Assembly (NCBI GenBank): GCA_954871525.1
Contig: OX940863.1
Location: forward strand, 6,734,001 to 6,798,000
From: Parietaria judaica
Lineage: Eukaryota; Streptophyta; Magnoliopsida; Rosales; Urticaceae
DNA: 64,000 nt
Direction: 5' to 3'
This document shows positions 38,447-51,567 of this stretch, piece by piece (within the stretch, counting starts at the first letter, position 1; each line of letters begins with the position of its first letter). Under the pieces are notes generated by a model. The model made no database searches, was not told the origin of the DNA, and was given only the letters and a program-made list of their open reading frames with translations. Both the position numbers and the translations under genes were made by a program.

Positions 38447-41209
38447 AAGTGAACCAATTGAAAAAATAATGATTTTAGGGCTTATACATTGGAATTTGAA
38501 TATAACAAGAGTTCTCATGCAAAAATATGCAAGGATTAAATTGTTGACGAGAAATGCCGTACGAAATGCTATAGCATTTCCTATAGCATTTCTTTATTTT
38601 ACATTTTTTACAACCTTATATTTCAAACCAATTGAAAAAATAATGATTTTAGGGCTTATACATTGGAATTTGAATATAACAAGAGTTCTCATGCAAAAAT
38701 ATGCAAGGATTAAATTGTTGACGAGAAACGCCATAGGAAATGCTATAGAATTTCTTTATTTTACATTTTTTACAACCTTAAATTTCGAACCAATTGAAAA
38801 AATAATGATTTTAGGGCTTATACATTGGAATTTGAATATAACAAGAGTTTTCATGCAAAAATATGCAAGGATTAAATTGTTGACGAGAAATGCCATAGGA
38901 AATGCTATAGCATTTCCTATAGCATTTCTTTATTTTACATTTTTTACAACCTTAAATTTCAAACCAATTGAAAAAATAATGAATTTAGGGCTTATACGTT
39001 GGAATTTTAATATTACAAGAGTTCTCATGCAAAAATATGCAAGGATTAAATTGTTGACGTTAAATTCCATAGGAAATGCTATAGCATTTCCTATAGCATT
39101 TCTTTATTTTACATTGTTTACGACCTAAAAGTCGAACCAATTGAAAAAATAATGATTTTAGGGCTTATACATTGGAATTTGAATATAACAAGAGTTCTCA
39201 TGCAAAAATATGCAAGGATTAAATTGTTGACGAGAAATGCCATAGGAAATGCTATAGCATTTCCTATAGCATTTCTTTATTTTACATTTTTTACAACCTT
39301 AAATTTCAAACCAATTGAAAAAATAATGAATTTAGGGCTTATACGTTGGAATTTTAATATTACAAGCGTTCTCATGCAAAAATATGCAAGGATTAAATTG
39401 TTGACGTTAAATTCTATAGGAAATGCTATAGCATTTCCTATAGCATTTCTTTATTTTACATTGTTTACGACCTAAAAGTCGAACCAATTGAAAAAATAAT
39501 GATTTTAGGGCTTATACATTGGAATTTGAATATAACAAGAGTTCTCATGCAAAAATATGCAAGGATTAAATTGTTGACGAGAAATGCCATACGAAATGCT
39601 ATAGCATTTCCTATAGCATTTCTTTATTTTACATTGTTTACGACCTAAAAGTCGAACCAATTGAAAAAATAATGATTTTAGGGCTTATACATTGGAATTT
39701 GAATATAACAAGAGTTCTCATGCAAAAATATGCAAGGATTAAATTGTTGACGAGAAATGCCATAGGAAATGCTATAGCATTTCCTATAGCATTTCTTTAT
39801 TTTACATTTTTTACAACCTTAAATTTCAAACCAATTGAAAAAATAATGAATTTAGGGCTTATACGTTGGAATTTTAATATTACAAGCGTTCTCATGCAAA
39901 AATATGCAAGGATTAAATTGTTGATGTTAAATTCCATAGGAAATGCTATAGCATTTCCTGTAGCATTTCTTTATTTTACATTGTTTACGACCTAAAAGTC
40001 GAACCAATTGAAAAAATAATGATTTTAGGGCTTATACATTGGAATTTGAATATAACAAGAGTTCTCATGCAAAAATATGCAAGGATTAAATTGTTGACGA
40101 GAAATGCCATACGAAATGCTATAGCATTTCCTATAGCATTTCTTTATTTTACATTTTTTACAACCTTAAATTTCAAACCAATTGAAAAAATAATGATTTT
40201 AGGGCTTATACATTGGAATTTGAATATAACAAGAGTTCTCATGCAAAAATATGCAAGGATTAAATTGTTGACGAGAAATGCCATAGGAAATGCTATAGCA
40301 TTTCCTATAGCTTTTCTTTATTTTACATTTTTTGCAACCTTAAATTTCGAACCAATTGAAAAAATAATGATTTTAGGGCTTATACATTGGAATTTTAATA
40401 TTACAAGCGTTCTCATGCAAAAATATGCAAGGATTAAATTGTTGACGTTAAATTCCATAGGAAATGCTATAGCATTTCCTAGCATTTCTTTATTTTACAT
40501 TGTTTACGACCTAAAAGTCGAACCAATTGAAAAAATAATGATTTTAGGGCTTATACATTGGAATTTGAATATAACAAGAGTTCTCATGCAAAAATATGCA
40601 AGGATTAAATTGTTGACGAGAAATGCCGTACGAAATGCTATAGCATTTCCTATAGCATTTCTTTATTTTACATTTTTTACAACCTTATATTTCAAACCAA
40701 TTGAAAAAATAATGATTTTAGGGCTTATACATTGGAATTTGAATATAACAAGAGTTCTCATGCAAAAATATGCAAGGATTAAATTGTTGACGAGAAATGC
40801 CATACGAAATGCTATAGCATTTCCTATAGCATTTCTTTATTTTACATTTTTTACAACCTTAAATTTCAAACCAATTGAAAAAATAATGATTTTAGGGCTT
40901 ATACATTGGAATTTGAATATAACAAGAGTTCTCATGCAAAAATATGCAAGGATTAAATTGTTGACGAGAAATGCCATAGGAAATGCTATAGCATTTCCTA
41001 TAGCATTTCTTTATTTTACATTTTTTACAACCTTAAATTTCGAACCAATTGAAAAAATAATGATTTTAGGGCTTACACGTTGGAATTTTAATATTACAAG
41101 CGTTCTCATGCAAAAATATGCAAGGATTAAATTGTTGACGTTAAATTCCATAGGAAATGCTATAGCATTTCCTATAGCATTTCTTTATTTTACATTGTTT
41201 ACGACCTAG
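38447..41209 (+). repeat. 2763-bp-class higher-order repeat, copy 2 (2763 bp)
   Basis: This copy has only one 520-bp trimer (starting at 39152) before the TTGATGTTAAATTCC/CCTGTAGC monomer (near 39920 and 39957). It retains the 24 bp that copy 1 lost in its 162-bp monomer. The TAGAAGTGAACC junction closes it. A private change is TTAATATTACAAGAG near 39010, where sister copies have AAGCG. The GCCAGACG variant seen in copies 1 and 3 is absent. Confidence 0.85.
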
Positions 41210-44070
41210 AAGTGAACCAATTGAAAAAAATAATGATTTTAGGGCTTATACATTGGAATTTGAATATAACAAGAGTTCTCATGCAAAAATATGCAAGGAT
41301 TAAATTGTTGACGAGAAATGCCGTACGAAATGCTATAGCATTTCCTATAGCATTTCTTTATTTTACATTTTTTACAACCTTATATTTCAAACCAATTGAA
41401 AAAATAATGATTTTAGGGCTTATACATTGGAATTTGAATATAACAAGAGTTCTCATGCAAAAATATGCAAGGATTAAATTGTTGACGAGAAACGCCATAG
41501 GAAATGCTATAGAATTTCTTTATTTTACATTTTTTACAACCTTAAATTTCGAACCAATTGAAAAAATAATGATTTTAGGGCTTATACATTGGAATTTGAA
41601 TATAACAAGAGTTTTCATGCAAAAATATGCAAGGATTAAATTGTTGACGAGAAATGCCATAGGAAATGCTATAGCATTTCCTATAGCATTTCTTTATTTT
41701 ACATTTTTTACAACCTTAAATTTCAAACCAATTGAAAAAATAATGAATTTAGGGCTTATACGTTGGAATTTTAATATTACAAGCGTTCTCATGCAAAAAT
41801 ATGCAAGGATTAAATTGTTGACGTTAAATTCCATAGGAAATGCTATAGCATTTCCTATAGCATTTCTTTATTTTACATTGTTTACGACCTAAAAGTCGAA
41901 CCAATTGAAAAAATAATGATTTTAGGGCTTATACATTGGAATTTGAATATAACAAGAGTTCTCATGCAAAAATATGCAAGGATTAAATTGTTGACGAGAA
42001 ATGCCATAGGAAATGCTATAGCATTTCCTATAGCATTTCTTTATTTTACATTTTTTACAACCTTAAATTTCAAACCAATTGAAAAAATAATGAATTTAGG
42101 GCTTATACGTTGGAATTTTAATATTACAAGCGTTCTCATGCAAAAATATGCAAGGATTAAATTTTTGACGTTAAATTCCATAGGAAATGCTATAGCATTT
42201 CCTATAGCATTTCTTTATTTTACATTGTTTACGACCTAAAAGTCGAACCAATTGAAAAAATAATGATTTTAGGGCTTATACATTGGAATTTGAATATAAC
42301 AAGAGTTCTCATGCAAAAATATGCAAGGATTAAATTGTTGACGAGAAATGCCATACGAAATGCTATAGCATTTCCTATAGCATTTCTTTATTTTACATTG
42401 TTTACGACCTAAAAGTCGAACCAATTGAAAAAATAATGATTTTAGGGCTTATACATTGGAATTTGAATATAACAAGAGTTCTCATGCAAAAATATGCAAG
42501 GATTAAATTGTTGACGAGAAATGCCATAGGAAATGCTATAGCATTTCCTATAGCATTTCTTTATTTTACATTTTTTACAACCTTAAATTTCAAACCAATT
42601 GAAAAAATAATGAATTTAGGGCTTATACGTTGGAATTTTAATATTACAAGCGTTCTCATGCAAAAATATGCAAGGATTAAATTGTTGACGAGTTCCATAG
42701 GAAATGCTATAGCATTTCCTATAGCATTTCTTTATTTTACATTGTTTACGACCTAAAAGTCGAACCAATTGAAAAAATAATGATTTTAGGGCTTATACAT
42801 TGGAATTTGAATATAACAAGAGTTCTCATGCAAAAATATGCAAGGATTAAATTGTTGACGAGAAATGCCAGACGAAATGCTATAGCATTTCCTATAGCAT
42901 TTCTTTATTTTACATTGTTTACGACCTAAAAGTCGAACCAATTGAAAAAATAATGATTTTAGGGCTTATACATTGGAATTTGAATATAACAAGAGTTCTC
43001 ATGCAAAAATATGCAAGGATTAAATTGTTGACGAGAAATGCCATAGGAAATGCTATAGCATTTCCTATAGCATTTCTTTATTTTACATTTTTTACAACCT
43101 TAAATTTCAAACCAATTGAAAAAATAATGAATTTAGGGCTTATACGTTGGAATTTTAATATTACAAGCGTTCTCATGCAAAAATATGCAAGGATTAAATT
43201 GTTGATGTTAAATTCCATAGGAAATGCTATAGCATTTCCTGTAGCATTTCTTTATTTTACATTGTTTACGACCTAAAAGTCGAACCAATTGAAAAAATAA
43301 TGATTTTAGGGCTTATACATTGGAATTTGAATATAACAAGAGTTCTCATGCAAAAATATGCAAGGATTAAATTGTTGACGAGAAATGCCATACGAAATGC
43401 TATAGCATTTCCTATAGCATTTCTTTATTTTACATTTTTTACAACCTTAAATTTCAAACCAATTGAAAAAATAATGATTTTAGGGCTTATACATTGGAAT
43501 TTGAATATAACAAGAGTTCTCATGCAAAAATATGCAAGGATTAAATTGTTGACGAGAAATGCCATAGGAAATGCTATAGCATTTCCTATAGCTTTTCTTT
43601 ATTTTACATTTTTTGCAACCTTAAATTTCGAACCAATTGAAAAAATAATGATTTTAGGGCTTATACATTGGAATTTTAATATTACAAGCGTTCTCATGCA
43701 AAAATATGCAAGGATTAAATTGTTGACGTTAAATTCCATAGGAAATGCTATAGCATTTCCTAGCATTTCTTTATTTTACATTGTTTACGACCTAAAAGTC
43801 GAACCAATTGAAAAAATAATGATTTTAGGGCTTATACATTGGAATTTGAATATAACAAGAGTTCTCATGCAAAAATATGCAAGGATTAAATTGTTGACGA
43901 GAAATGCCGTACGAAATGCTATAGCATTTCCTATAGCATTTCTTTATTTTACATTTTTTACAACCTTATATTTCAAACCAATTGAAAAAATAATGATTTT
44001 AGGGCTTATACATTGGAATTTGAATATAACAAGAGTTCTCATGCAAAAATATGCAAGGATTAAATTGTTG
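41210..44070 (+). repeat. 2763-bp-class higher-order repeat, copy 3 (recombined end)
   Basis: This copy has two extended trimers (starting at 41916 and 42436). The second is 3 bp short because TTGACGAGTTCC replaces TTGACGTTAAATTCC near 42686. GCCAGACG near 42867 and TTGATGTTAAATTCC near 43202 follow. After the GCCGTACG monomer (near 43907), a second GCCGTACG monomer follows directly (near 44081), so the three monomers seen at this place in copy 2 are absent. That is consistent with unequal exchange between two GCCGTACG monomers. An extra A near 41228 is private. Confidence 0.8.
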
Positions 44071-47000
44071 ACGAGAAATGCCGTACGAAATGCTATAGCA
44101 TTTCCTATAGCATTTCTTTATTTTACATTTTTTACAACCTTATATTTCAAACCAATTGAAAAAATAATGATTTTAGGGCTTATACATTGGAATTTGAATA
44201 TAACAAGAGTTCTCATGCAAAAATATGCAAGGATTAAATTGTTGACGAGAAACGCCATAGGAAATGCTATAGAATTTCTTTATTTTACATTTTTTACAAC
44301 CTTAAATTTCGAACCAATTGAAAAAATAATGATTTTAGGGCTTATACATTGGAATTTGAATATAACAAGAGTTCTCATGCAAAAATATGCAAGGATTAAA
44401 TTGTTGACGAGAAATGCCATAGGAAATGCTATAGCATTTCCTATAGCATTTCTTTATTTTACATTTTTTACAACCTTAAATTTCAAACCAATTGAAAAAA
44501 TAATGAATTTAGGGCTTATACGTTGGAATTTTAATATTACAAGCGTTCTCATGCAAAAATATGCAAGGATTAAATTGTTGACGTTAAATTCCATAGGAAA
44601 TGCTATAGCATTTCCTATAGCATTTCTTTATTTTACATTGTTTACGACCTAAAAGTCGAACCAATTGAAAAAATAATGATTTTAGGGCTTATACATTGGA
44701 ATTTGAATATAACAAGAGTTCTCATGCAAAAATATGCAAGGATTAAATTGTTGACGAGAAATGCCATAGGAAATAGCATTTCCTATAGCATTTCTTTATT
44801 TTACATTTTTTACAACCTTAAATTTCAAACCAATTGAAAAAATAATGAATTTAGGGCTTATACGTTGGAATTTTAATATTACAAGCGTTCTCATGCAAAA
44901 ATATGCAAGGATTAAATTGTTGACGTTAAATTCCATAGGAAATGCTATAGCATTTCCTATAGCATTTCTTTATTTTACATTGTTTACGACCTAAAAGTCG
45001 AACCAATTGAAAAAATAATGATTTTAGGGCTTATACATTGGAATTTGAATATAACAAGAGTTCTCATGCAAAAATATGCAAGGATTAAATTGTTGACGAG
45101 AAATGCCATACGAAATGCTATAGCATTTCCTATAGCATTTCTTTATTTTACATTGTTTACGACCTAAAAGTCGAACCAATTGAAAAAATAATGATTTTAG
45201 GGCTTATACATTGGAATTTGAATATAACAAGAGTTCTCATGCAAAAATATGCAAGGATTGAATTGTTGACGAGAAACCCCATAGGAAATGCTATAGCATT
45301 TCCTATAGCATTTCTTTATTTTACATTTTTTACAACCTTAAATTTCAAACCAATTGAAAAAATAATGAATTTAGGGCTTATACGTTGGAATTTTAATATT
45401 ACAAGCGTTCTCATGCAAAAATATGCAAGGATTAAATTGTTGACGTTAAATTCCATAGGAAATGCTATAGCATTTCCTATAGCATTTCTTTATTTTACAT
45501 TGTTTACGACCTAAAAGTCGAACCAATTGAAAAAATAATGATTTTAGGGCTTATACATTGGAATTTGAATATAACAAGAGTTCTCATGCAAAAATATGCA
45601 AGGATTAAATTGTTGACGAGAAATGCCATACGAAATGCTATAGCATTTCCTATAGCATTTCTTTATTTTACATTTTTTACAACCTTAAATTTCAAACCAA
45701 TTGAAAAAATAATGATTTTAGGGCTTATACATTGGAATTTGAATATAACAAGAGTTCTCATGAAAAAATATGCAAGGATTAAATTGTTGACGAGAAATGC
45801 CATAGGAAATGCTATAGCATTTCCTATAGCTTTTCTTTATTTTACATTTTTTGCAACCTTAAATTTCGAACCAATTGAAAAAATAATGATTTTAGGGCTT
45901 ATACATTGGAATTTTAATATTACAAGCGTTCTCATGCAAAAATATGCAAGGATTAAATTGTTGACGTTAAATTCCATAGGAAATGCTATAGCATTTCCTA
46001 GCATTTCTTTATTTTACATTGTTTACGACCTAAAAGTCGAACCAATTGAAAAAATAATGATTTTAGGGCTTATACATTGGAATTTGAATATAACAAGAGT
46101 TCTCATGCAAAAATATGCAAGGATTAAATTGTTGACGAGAAATGCCATACGAAATGCTATAGCATTTCCTATAGCATTTCTTTATTTTACATTTTTTACA
46201 ACCTTAAATTTCAAACCAATTGAAAAAATAATGATTTTAGGGCTTATACATTGGAATTTGAATATAACAAGAGTTCTCATGCAAAAATATGCAAGGATTA
46301 AATTGTTGACGAGAAATGCCATAGGAAATGCTATAGCATTTCCTATAGCTTTTCTTTATTTTACATTTTTTGCAACCTTAAATTTCGAACCAATTGAAAA
46401 AATAATGATTTTAGGGCTTATACATTGGAATTTTAATATTACAAGCGTTCTCATGCAAAAATATGCAAGGATTAAATTGTTGACGTTAAATTCCATAGGA
46501 AATGCTATAGCATTTCCTAGCATTTCTTTATTTTACATTGTTTACGACCTAAAAGTCGAACCAATTGAAAAAATAATGATTTTAGGGCTTATACATTGGA
46601 ATTTGAATATAACAAGAGTTCTCATGCAAAAATATGCAAGGATTAAATTGTTGACGAGAAATGCCATACGAAATGCTATAGCATTTCCTATAGCATTTCT
46701 TTATTTTACATTTTTTACAACCTTAAATTTCAAACCAATTGAAAAAATAATGATTTTAGGGCTTATACATTGGAATTTGAATATAACAAGAGTTCTCATG
46801 CAAAAATATGCAAGGATTAAATTGTTGACGAGAAATGCCATAGGAAATGCTATAGCATTTCCTATAGCTTTTCTTTATTTTACATTTTTTACAACCTTAA
46901 ATTTCAAACCAATTGAAAAAATAATGAATTTAGGGCTTATACGTTGGAATTTTAATATTACAAGCGTTCTCATGCAAAAATATGCAAGGATTAAATTGTT

Positions 47001-47096
47001 GATGTTAAATTCCATAGGAAATGCTATAGCATTTCCTGTAGCATTTCTTTATTTTACATTGTTTACGACCTAAAAGTCGAACCAATTGAAAAAATA
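44071..47096 (+). repeat. mosaic with GGAAATAGCATTTCC monomer and 519-bp trimers
   Basis: The 169-bp monomer GGAAATAGCATTTCC near 44770 has lost GCTAT from the dyad centre; it recurs near 50635, 52696 and 54535. From 45538 there are tandem 519-bp trimers (174, 174, 171 bp), starting at 45538 and 46057. The CATGAAAAAATATGC marker near 45763 is shared with units at 51628, 53692 and 55526. GGATTGAATTGTTGACGAG with GAAACCCCATAGG near 45255 to 45290 is private. The TTGATGTTAAATTCC/CCTGTAGC pair is near 46999 and 47036. Confidence 0.75.
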
Positions 47097-49329
47097 ATGA
47101 TTTTAGGGCTTATACATTGGAATTTGAATATAACAAGAGTTCTCATGCAAAAATATGCAAGGATTAAATTGTTGACGAGAAATGCCATACGAAATGCTAT
47201 AGCATTTCCTATAGCATTTCTTTATTTTACATTTTTTACAACCTTAAATTTCAAACCAATTGAAAAAATAATGATTTTAGGGCTTATACATTGGAATTTG
47301 AATATAACAAGAGTTCTCATGCAAAAATATGCAAGGATTAAATTGTTGACGAGAAATGCCATAGGAAATGCTATAGCATTTCCTATAGCTTTTCTTTATT
47401 TTACATTTTTTGCAACCTTAAATTTCGAACCAATTGAAAAAATAATGATTTTAGGGCTTATACATTGGAATTTTAATATTACAAGCGTTCTCATGCAAAA
47501 ATATGCAAGGATTAAATTGTTGACGTTAAATTCCATAGGAAATGCTATAGCATTTCCTAGCATTTCTTTATTTTACATTGTTTACGACCTAAAAGTCGAA
47601 CCAATTGAAAAAATAATGATTTTAGGGCTTATACATTGGAATTTGAATATAACAAGAGTTCTCATGCAAAAATATGCAAGGATTAAATTGTTGACGAGAA
47701 ATGCCGTACGAAATGCTATAGCATTTCCTATAGCATTTCTTTATTTTACATTTTTTACAACCTTATATTTCAAACCAATTGAAAAAATAATGATTTTAGG
47801 GCTTATACATTGGAATTTGAATATAACAAGAGTTCTCATGCAAAAATATGCAAGGATTAAATTGTTGACGAGAAATGCCGTACGAAATGCTATAGCATTT
47901 CCTATAGCATTTCTTTATTTTACATTTTTTACAACCTTATATTTCAAACCAATTGAAAAAATAATGATTTTAGGGCTTATACATTGGAATTTGAATATAA
48001 CAAGAGTTCTCATGCAAAAATATGCAAGGATTAAATTGTTGACGAGAAATGCCATAGGAAATGCTATAGCATTTCCTATAGCTTTTCTTTATTTTACATT
48101 TTTTACAACCTTAAATTTCAAACCAATTGAAAAAATAATGAATTTAGGGCTTATACGTTGGAATTTTAATATTACAAGCGTTCTCATGCAAAAATATGCA
48201 AGGATTAAATTGTTGATGTTAAATTCCATAGGAAATGCTATAGCATTTCCTGTAGCATTTCTTTATTTTACATTCTTTACGACCTAAAAGTCGAACCAAT
48301 TGAAAAAATAGTGATTTTAGGGCTTATACATTGGAATTTGAATATAACAAGAGTTCTCATGCAAAAATATGCAAGGATTAAATTGTTGACGAGAAATGCC
48401 ATACGAAATGCTATAGCATTTCCTATAGCATTTCTTTATTTTACATTTTTTACAACCTTAAATTTCAAACCAATTGAAAAAATAATGATTTTAGGGCTTA
48501 TACATTGGAATTTGAATATAACAAGAGTTCTCATGCAAAAATATGCAAGGATTAAATTGTTGACGAGAAATGCCATAGGAAATGCTATAGCATTTCCTAT
48601 AGCTTTTCTTTATTTTACATTTTTTGCAACCTTAAATTTCGAACCAATTGAAAAAATAATGATTTTAGGGCTTATACATTGGAATATTAATATTACAAGC
48701 GTTCTCATGCAAAAATATGCAAGGATTAAATTGTTGACGTTAAATTCCATAGGAAATGCTATAGCATTTCCTAGCATTTCTTTATTTTACATTGTTTACG
48801 ACCTAAAAGTCGAACCAATTGAAAAAATAATGATTTTAGGGCTTATACGTTGGAATTTGAATATAACAAGAGTTCTCATGCAAAAATATGCAAGGATTAA
48901 ATTGTTGACGAGAAATGCCGTACGAAATGCTATAGCATTTCCTATAGCATTTCTTTATTTTACATTTTTTACAACCTTATATTTCAAACCAATTGAAAAA
49001 ATAATGATTTTAGGGCTTATACATTGGAATTTGAATATAACAAGAGTTCTCATGCAAAAATATGCAAGGATTAAATTGTTGACGAGAAATGCCGTACGAA
49101 ATGCTATAGCATTTCCTATAGCATTTCTTTATTTTACATTTTTTACAACCTTATATTTCAAACCAATTGAAAAAATAATGATTTTAGGGCTTATACATTG
49201 GAATTTGAATATAACAAGAGTTCTCATGCAAAAATATGCAAGGATTAAATTGTTGACGAGAAACGCCATAGGAAATGCTATAGAATTTCTTTATTTTACA
49301 TTTTTTACAACCTTAAATTTCGAACCAAT
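47097..49329 (+). repeat. two related 7- to 8-monomer modules, 1214-bp offset
   Basis: The first module (47097 to 48310) runs from CCATACG monomers through a 171-bp CCTAGC monomer to two tandem GCCGTACG monomers (near 47705 and 47879), then the TTGATGTTAAATTCC/CCTGTAGC monomer. The second begins 1214 bp later at 48311, with an identical opening and again two GCCGTACG monomers (near 48919 and 49093), then changes to a 162-bp GAAACGCCATAGG monomer. Private changes are TACATTCTTTACGACC near 48269, AATAGTGATTTTAGGG near 48306 and GGAATATTAATATTAC near 48680. Confidence 0.75.
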
Positions 49330-51567
49330 TGAAAAAATAATGATTTTAGGGCTTATACATTGGAATTTGAATATAACAAGAGTTCTCATGCAAAAATATG
49401 CAAGGATTAAATTGTTGACGAGAAATGCCATAGGAAATGCTATAGCATTTCCTATAGCTTTTCTTTATTTTACATTTTTTGCAACCTTAAATTTCGAACC
49501 AATTGAAAAAATAATGATTTTAGGGCTTATACATTGGAATTTTAATATTACAAGCGTTCTCATGCAAAAATATGCAAGGATTAAATTGTTGACGTTAAAT
49601 TCCATAGGAAATGCTATAGCATTTCCTAGCATTTCTTTATTTTACATTGTTTACGACCTAAAAGTCGAACCAATTGAAAAAATAATGATTTTAGGGCTTA
49701 TACATTGGAATTTGAATATAACAAGAGTTCTCATGCAAAAATATGCAAGGATTAAATTGTTGACGAGAAATGCCATACGAAATGCTATAGCATTTCCTAT
49801 AGCATTTCTTTATTTTACATTTTTTACAACCTTATATTTCAAACCAATTGAAAAAATAATGATTTTAGGGCTTATACATTGGAATTTGAATATAACAAGA
49901 GTTCTCATGCAAAAATATGCAAGGATTAAATTGTTGACGAGAAATGCCGTACGAAATGCTATAGCATTTCCTATAGCATTTCTTTATTTTACATTTTTTA
50001 CAACCTTAAATTTCAAACCAATTGAAAAAATAATGATTTTAGGGCTTATACATTGGAATTTGAATATAACAAGAGTTCTCATGCAAAAATATGCAAGGAT
50101 TAAATTGTTGACGAGAAACGCCATAGGAAATGCTATAGAATTTCTTTATTTTACATTTTTTACAACCTTAAATTTCGAACCAATTGAAAAAATAATGATT
50201 TTAGGGCTTATACATTGGAATTTGAATATAACAAGAGTTCTCATGCAAAAATATGCAAGGATTAAATTGTTGACGAGAAATGCCATAGGAAATGCTATAG
50301 CATTTCCTATAGCATTTCTTTATTTTACATTTTTTACAACCTTAAATTTCAAACCAATTGAAAAAATAATGAATTTAGGGCTTATACGTTGGAATTTTAA
50401 TATTACAAGCGTTCTCATGCAAAAATATGCAAGGATTAAATTGTTGACGTTAAATTCCATAGGAAATGCTATAGCATTTCCTATAGCATTTCTTTATTTT
50501 ACATTGTTTACGACCTAAAAGTCGAACCAATTGAAAAAATAATGATTTTAGGGCTTATACATTGGAATTTGAATATAACAAGAGTTCTCATGCAAAAATA
50601 TGCAAGGATTAAATTGTTGACGAGAAATGCCATAGGAAATAGCATTTCCTATAGCATTTCTTTATTTTACATTTTTTACAACCTTAAATTTCAAACCAAT
50701 TGAAAAAATAATGAATTTAGGGCTTATACGTTGGAATTTTAATATTACAAGCGTTCTCATGCAAAAATATGCAAGGATTAAATTGTTGACGTTAAATTCC
50801 ATAGGAAATGCTATAGCATTTCCTATAGCATTTCTTTATTTTACATTGTTTACGACCTAAAAGTCGAACCAATTGAAAAAATAATGATTTTAGGGCTTAT
50901 ACATTGGAATTTGAATATAACAAGAGTTCTCATGCAAAAATATGCAAGGATTAAATTGTTGACGAGAAATGCCATACGAAATGCTATAGCATTTCCTATA
51001 GCATTTCTTTATTTTACATTGTTTACGACCTAAAAGTCGAACCAATTGAAAAAATAATGATTTTAGGGCTTATACATTGGAATTTGAATATAACAAGAGT
51101 TCTCATGCAAAAATATGCAAGGATTAAATTGTTGACGAGAAATGCTATAGGAAATGCTATAGCATTTCGTATGGCATTTCTTTATTTTACATTTTTTACA
51201 ACCTTAAATTTCAAACCAATTGAAAAAATAATGAATTTAGGGCTTATACGTTGGAATTTTAATATTACAAGCGTTCTCATGCAAAAATATGCAAGGATTA
51301 AATTGTTGACGTTAAATTCCATAGGAAATGCTATAGCATTTCCTATAGCATTTCTTTATTTTACATTGTTTACGACCTAAAAGTCGAACCAATTGAAAAA
51401 ATAATGATTTTAGGGCTTATACATTGGAATTTGAATATAACAAGAGTTCTCATGCAAAAATATGCAAGGATTAAATTGTTGACGAGAAATGCCATACGAA
51501 ATGCTATAGCATTTCCTATAGCATTTCTTTATTTTACATTTTTTACAACCTTAAATTTCAAACCAAT
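49330..51567 (+). repeat. 12-mer-class higher-order repeat, copy 0 (2238 bp, 13 monomers)
   Basis: The first copy of the 2064-bp class carries one extra 174-bp GCCGTACG monomer (near 49948), giving a 2238-bp offset (CCTAGC at 49625 to 51863). The rest follows the same order: a 171-bp CCTAGC monomer, a TTATATTTC monomer, a 162-bp GAAACGCC monomer, a 169-bp GGAAATAGC monomer and two S-junction monomers. GCATTTCGTATGGCATTTC near 51165 is private and breaks the dyad. Confidence 0.8.

Noticed and set aside
48311..50518. Long plus-strand open frames (up to 735 codons) with a repeating MILGLIHWN/QKYARIK/FPIAFLYF pattern
   Set aside because: The frame is open only because the monomer length is a multiple of three. 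Starts and stops move with single-base junction differences, every frame is a slice of the same tandem DNA, and there is no promoter, intron or domain context. I annotate none of these as genes.
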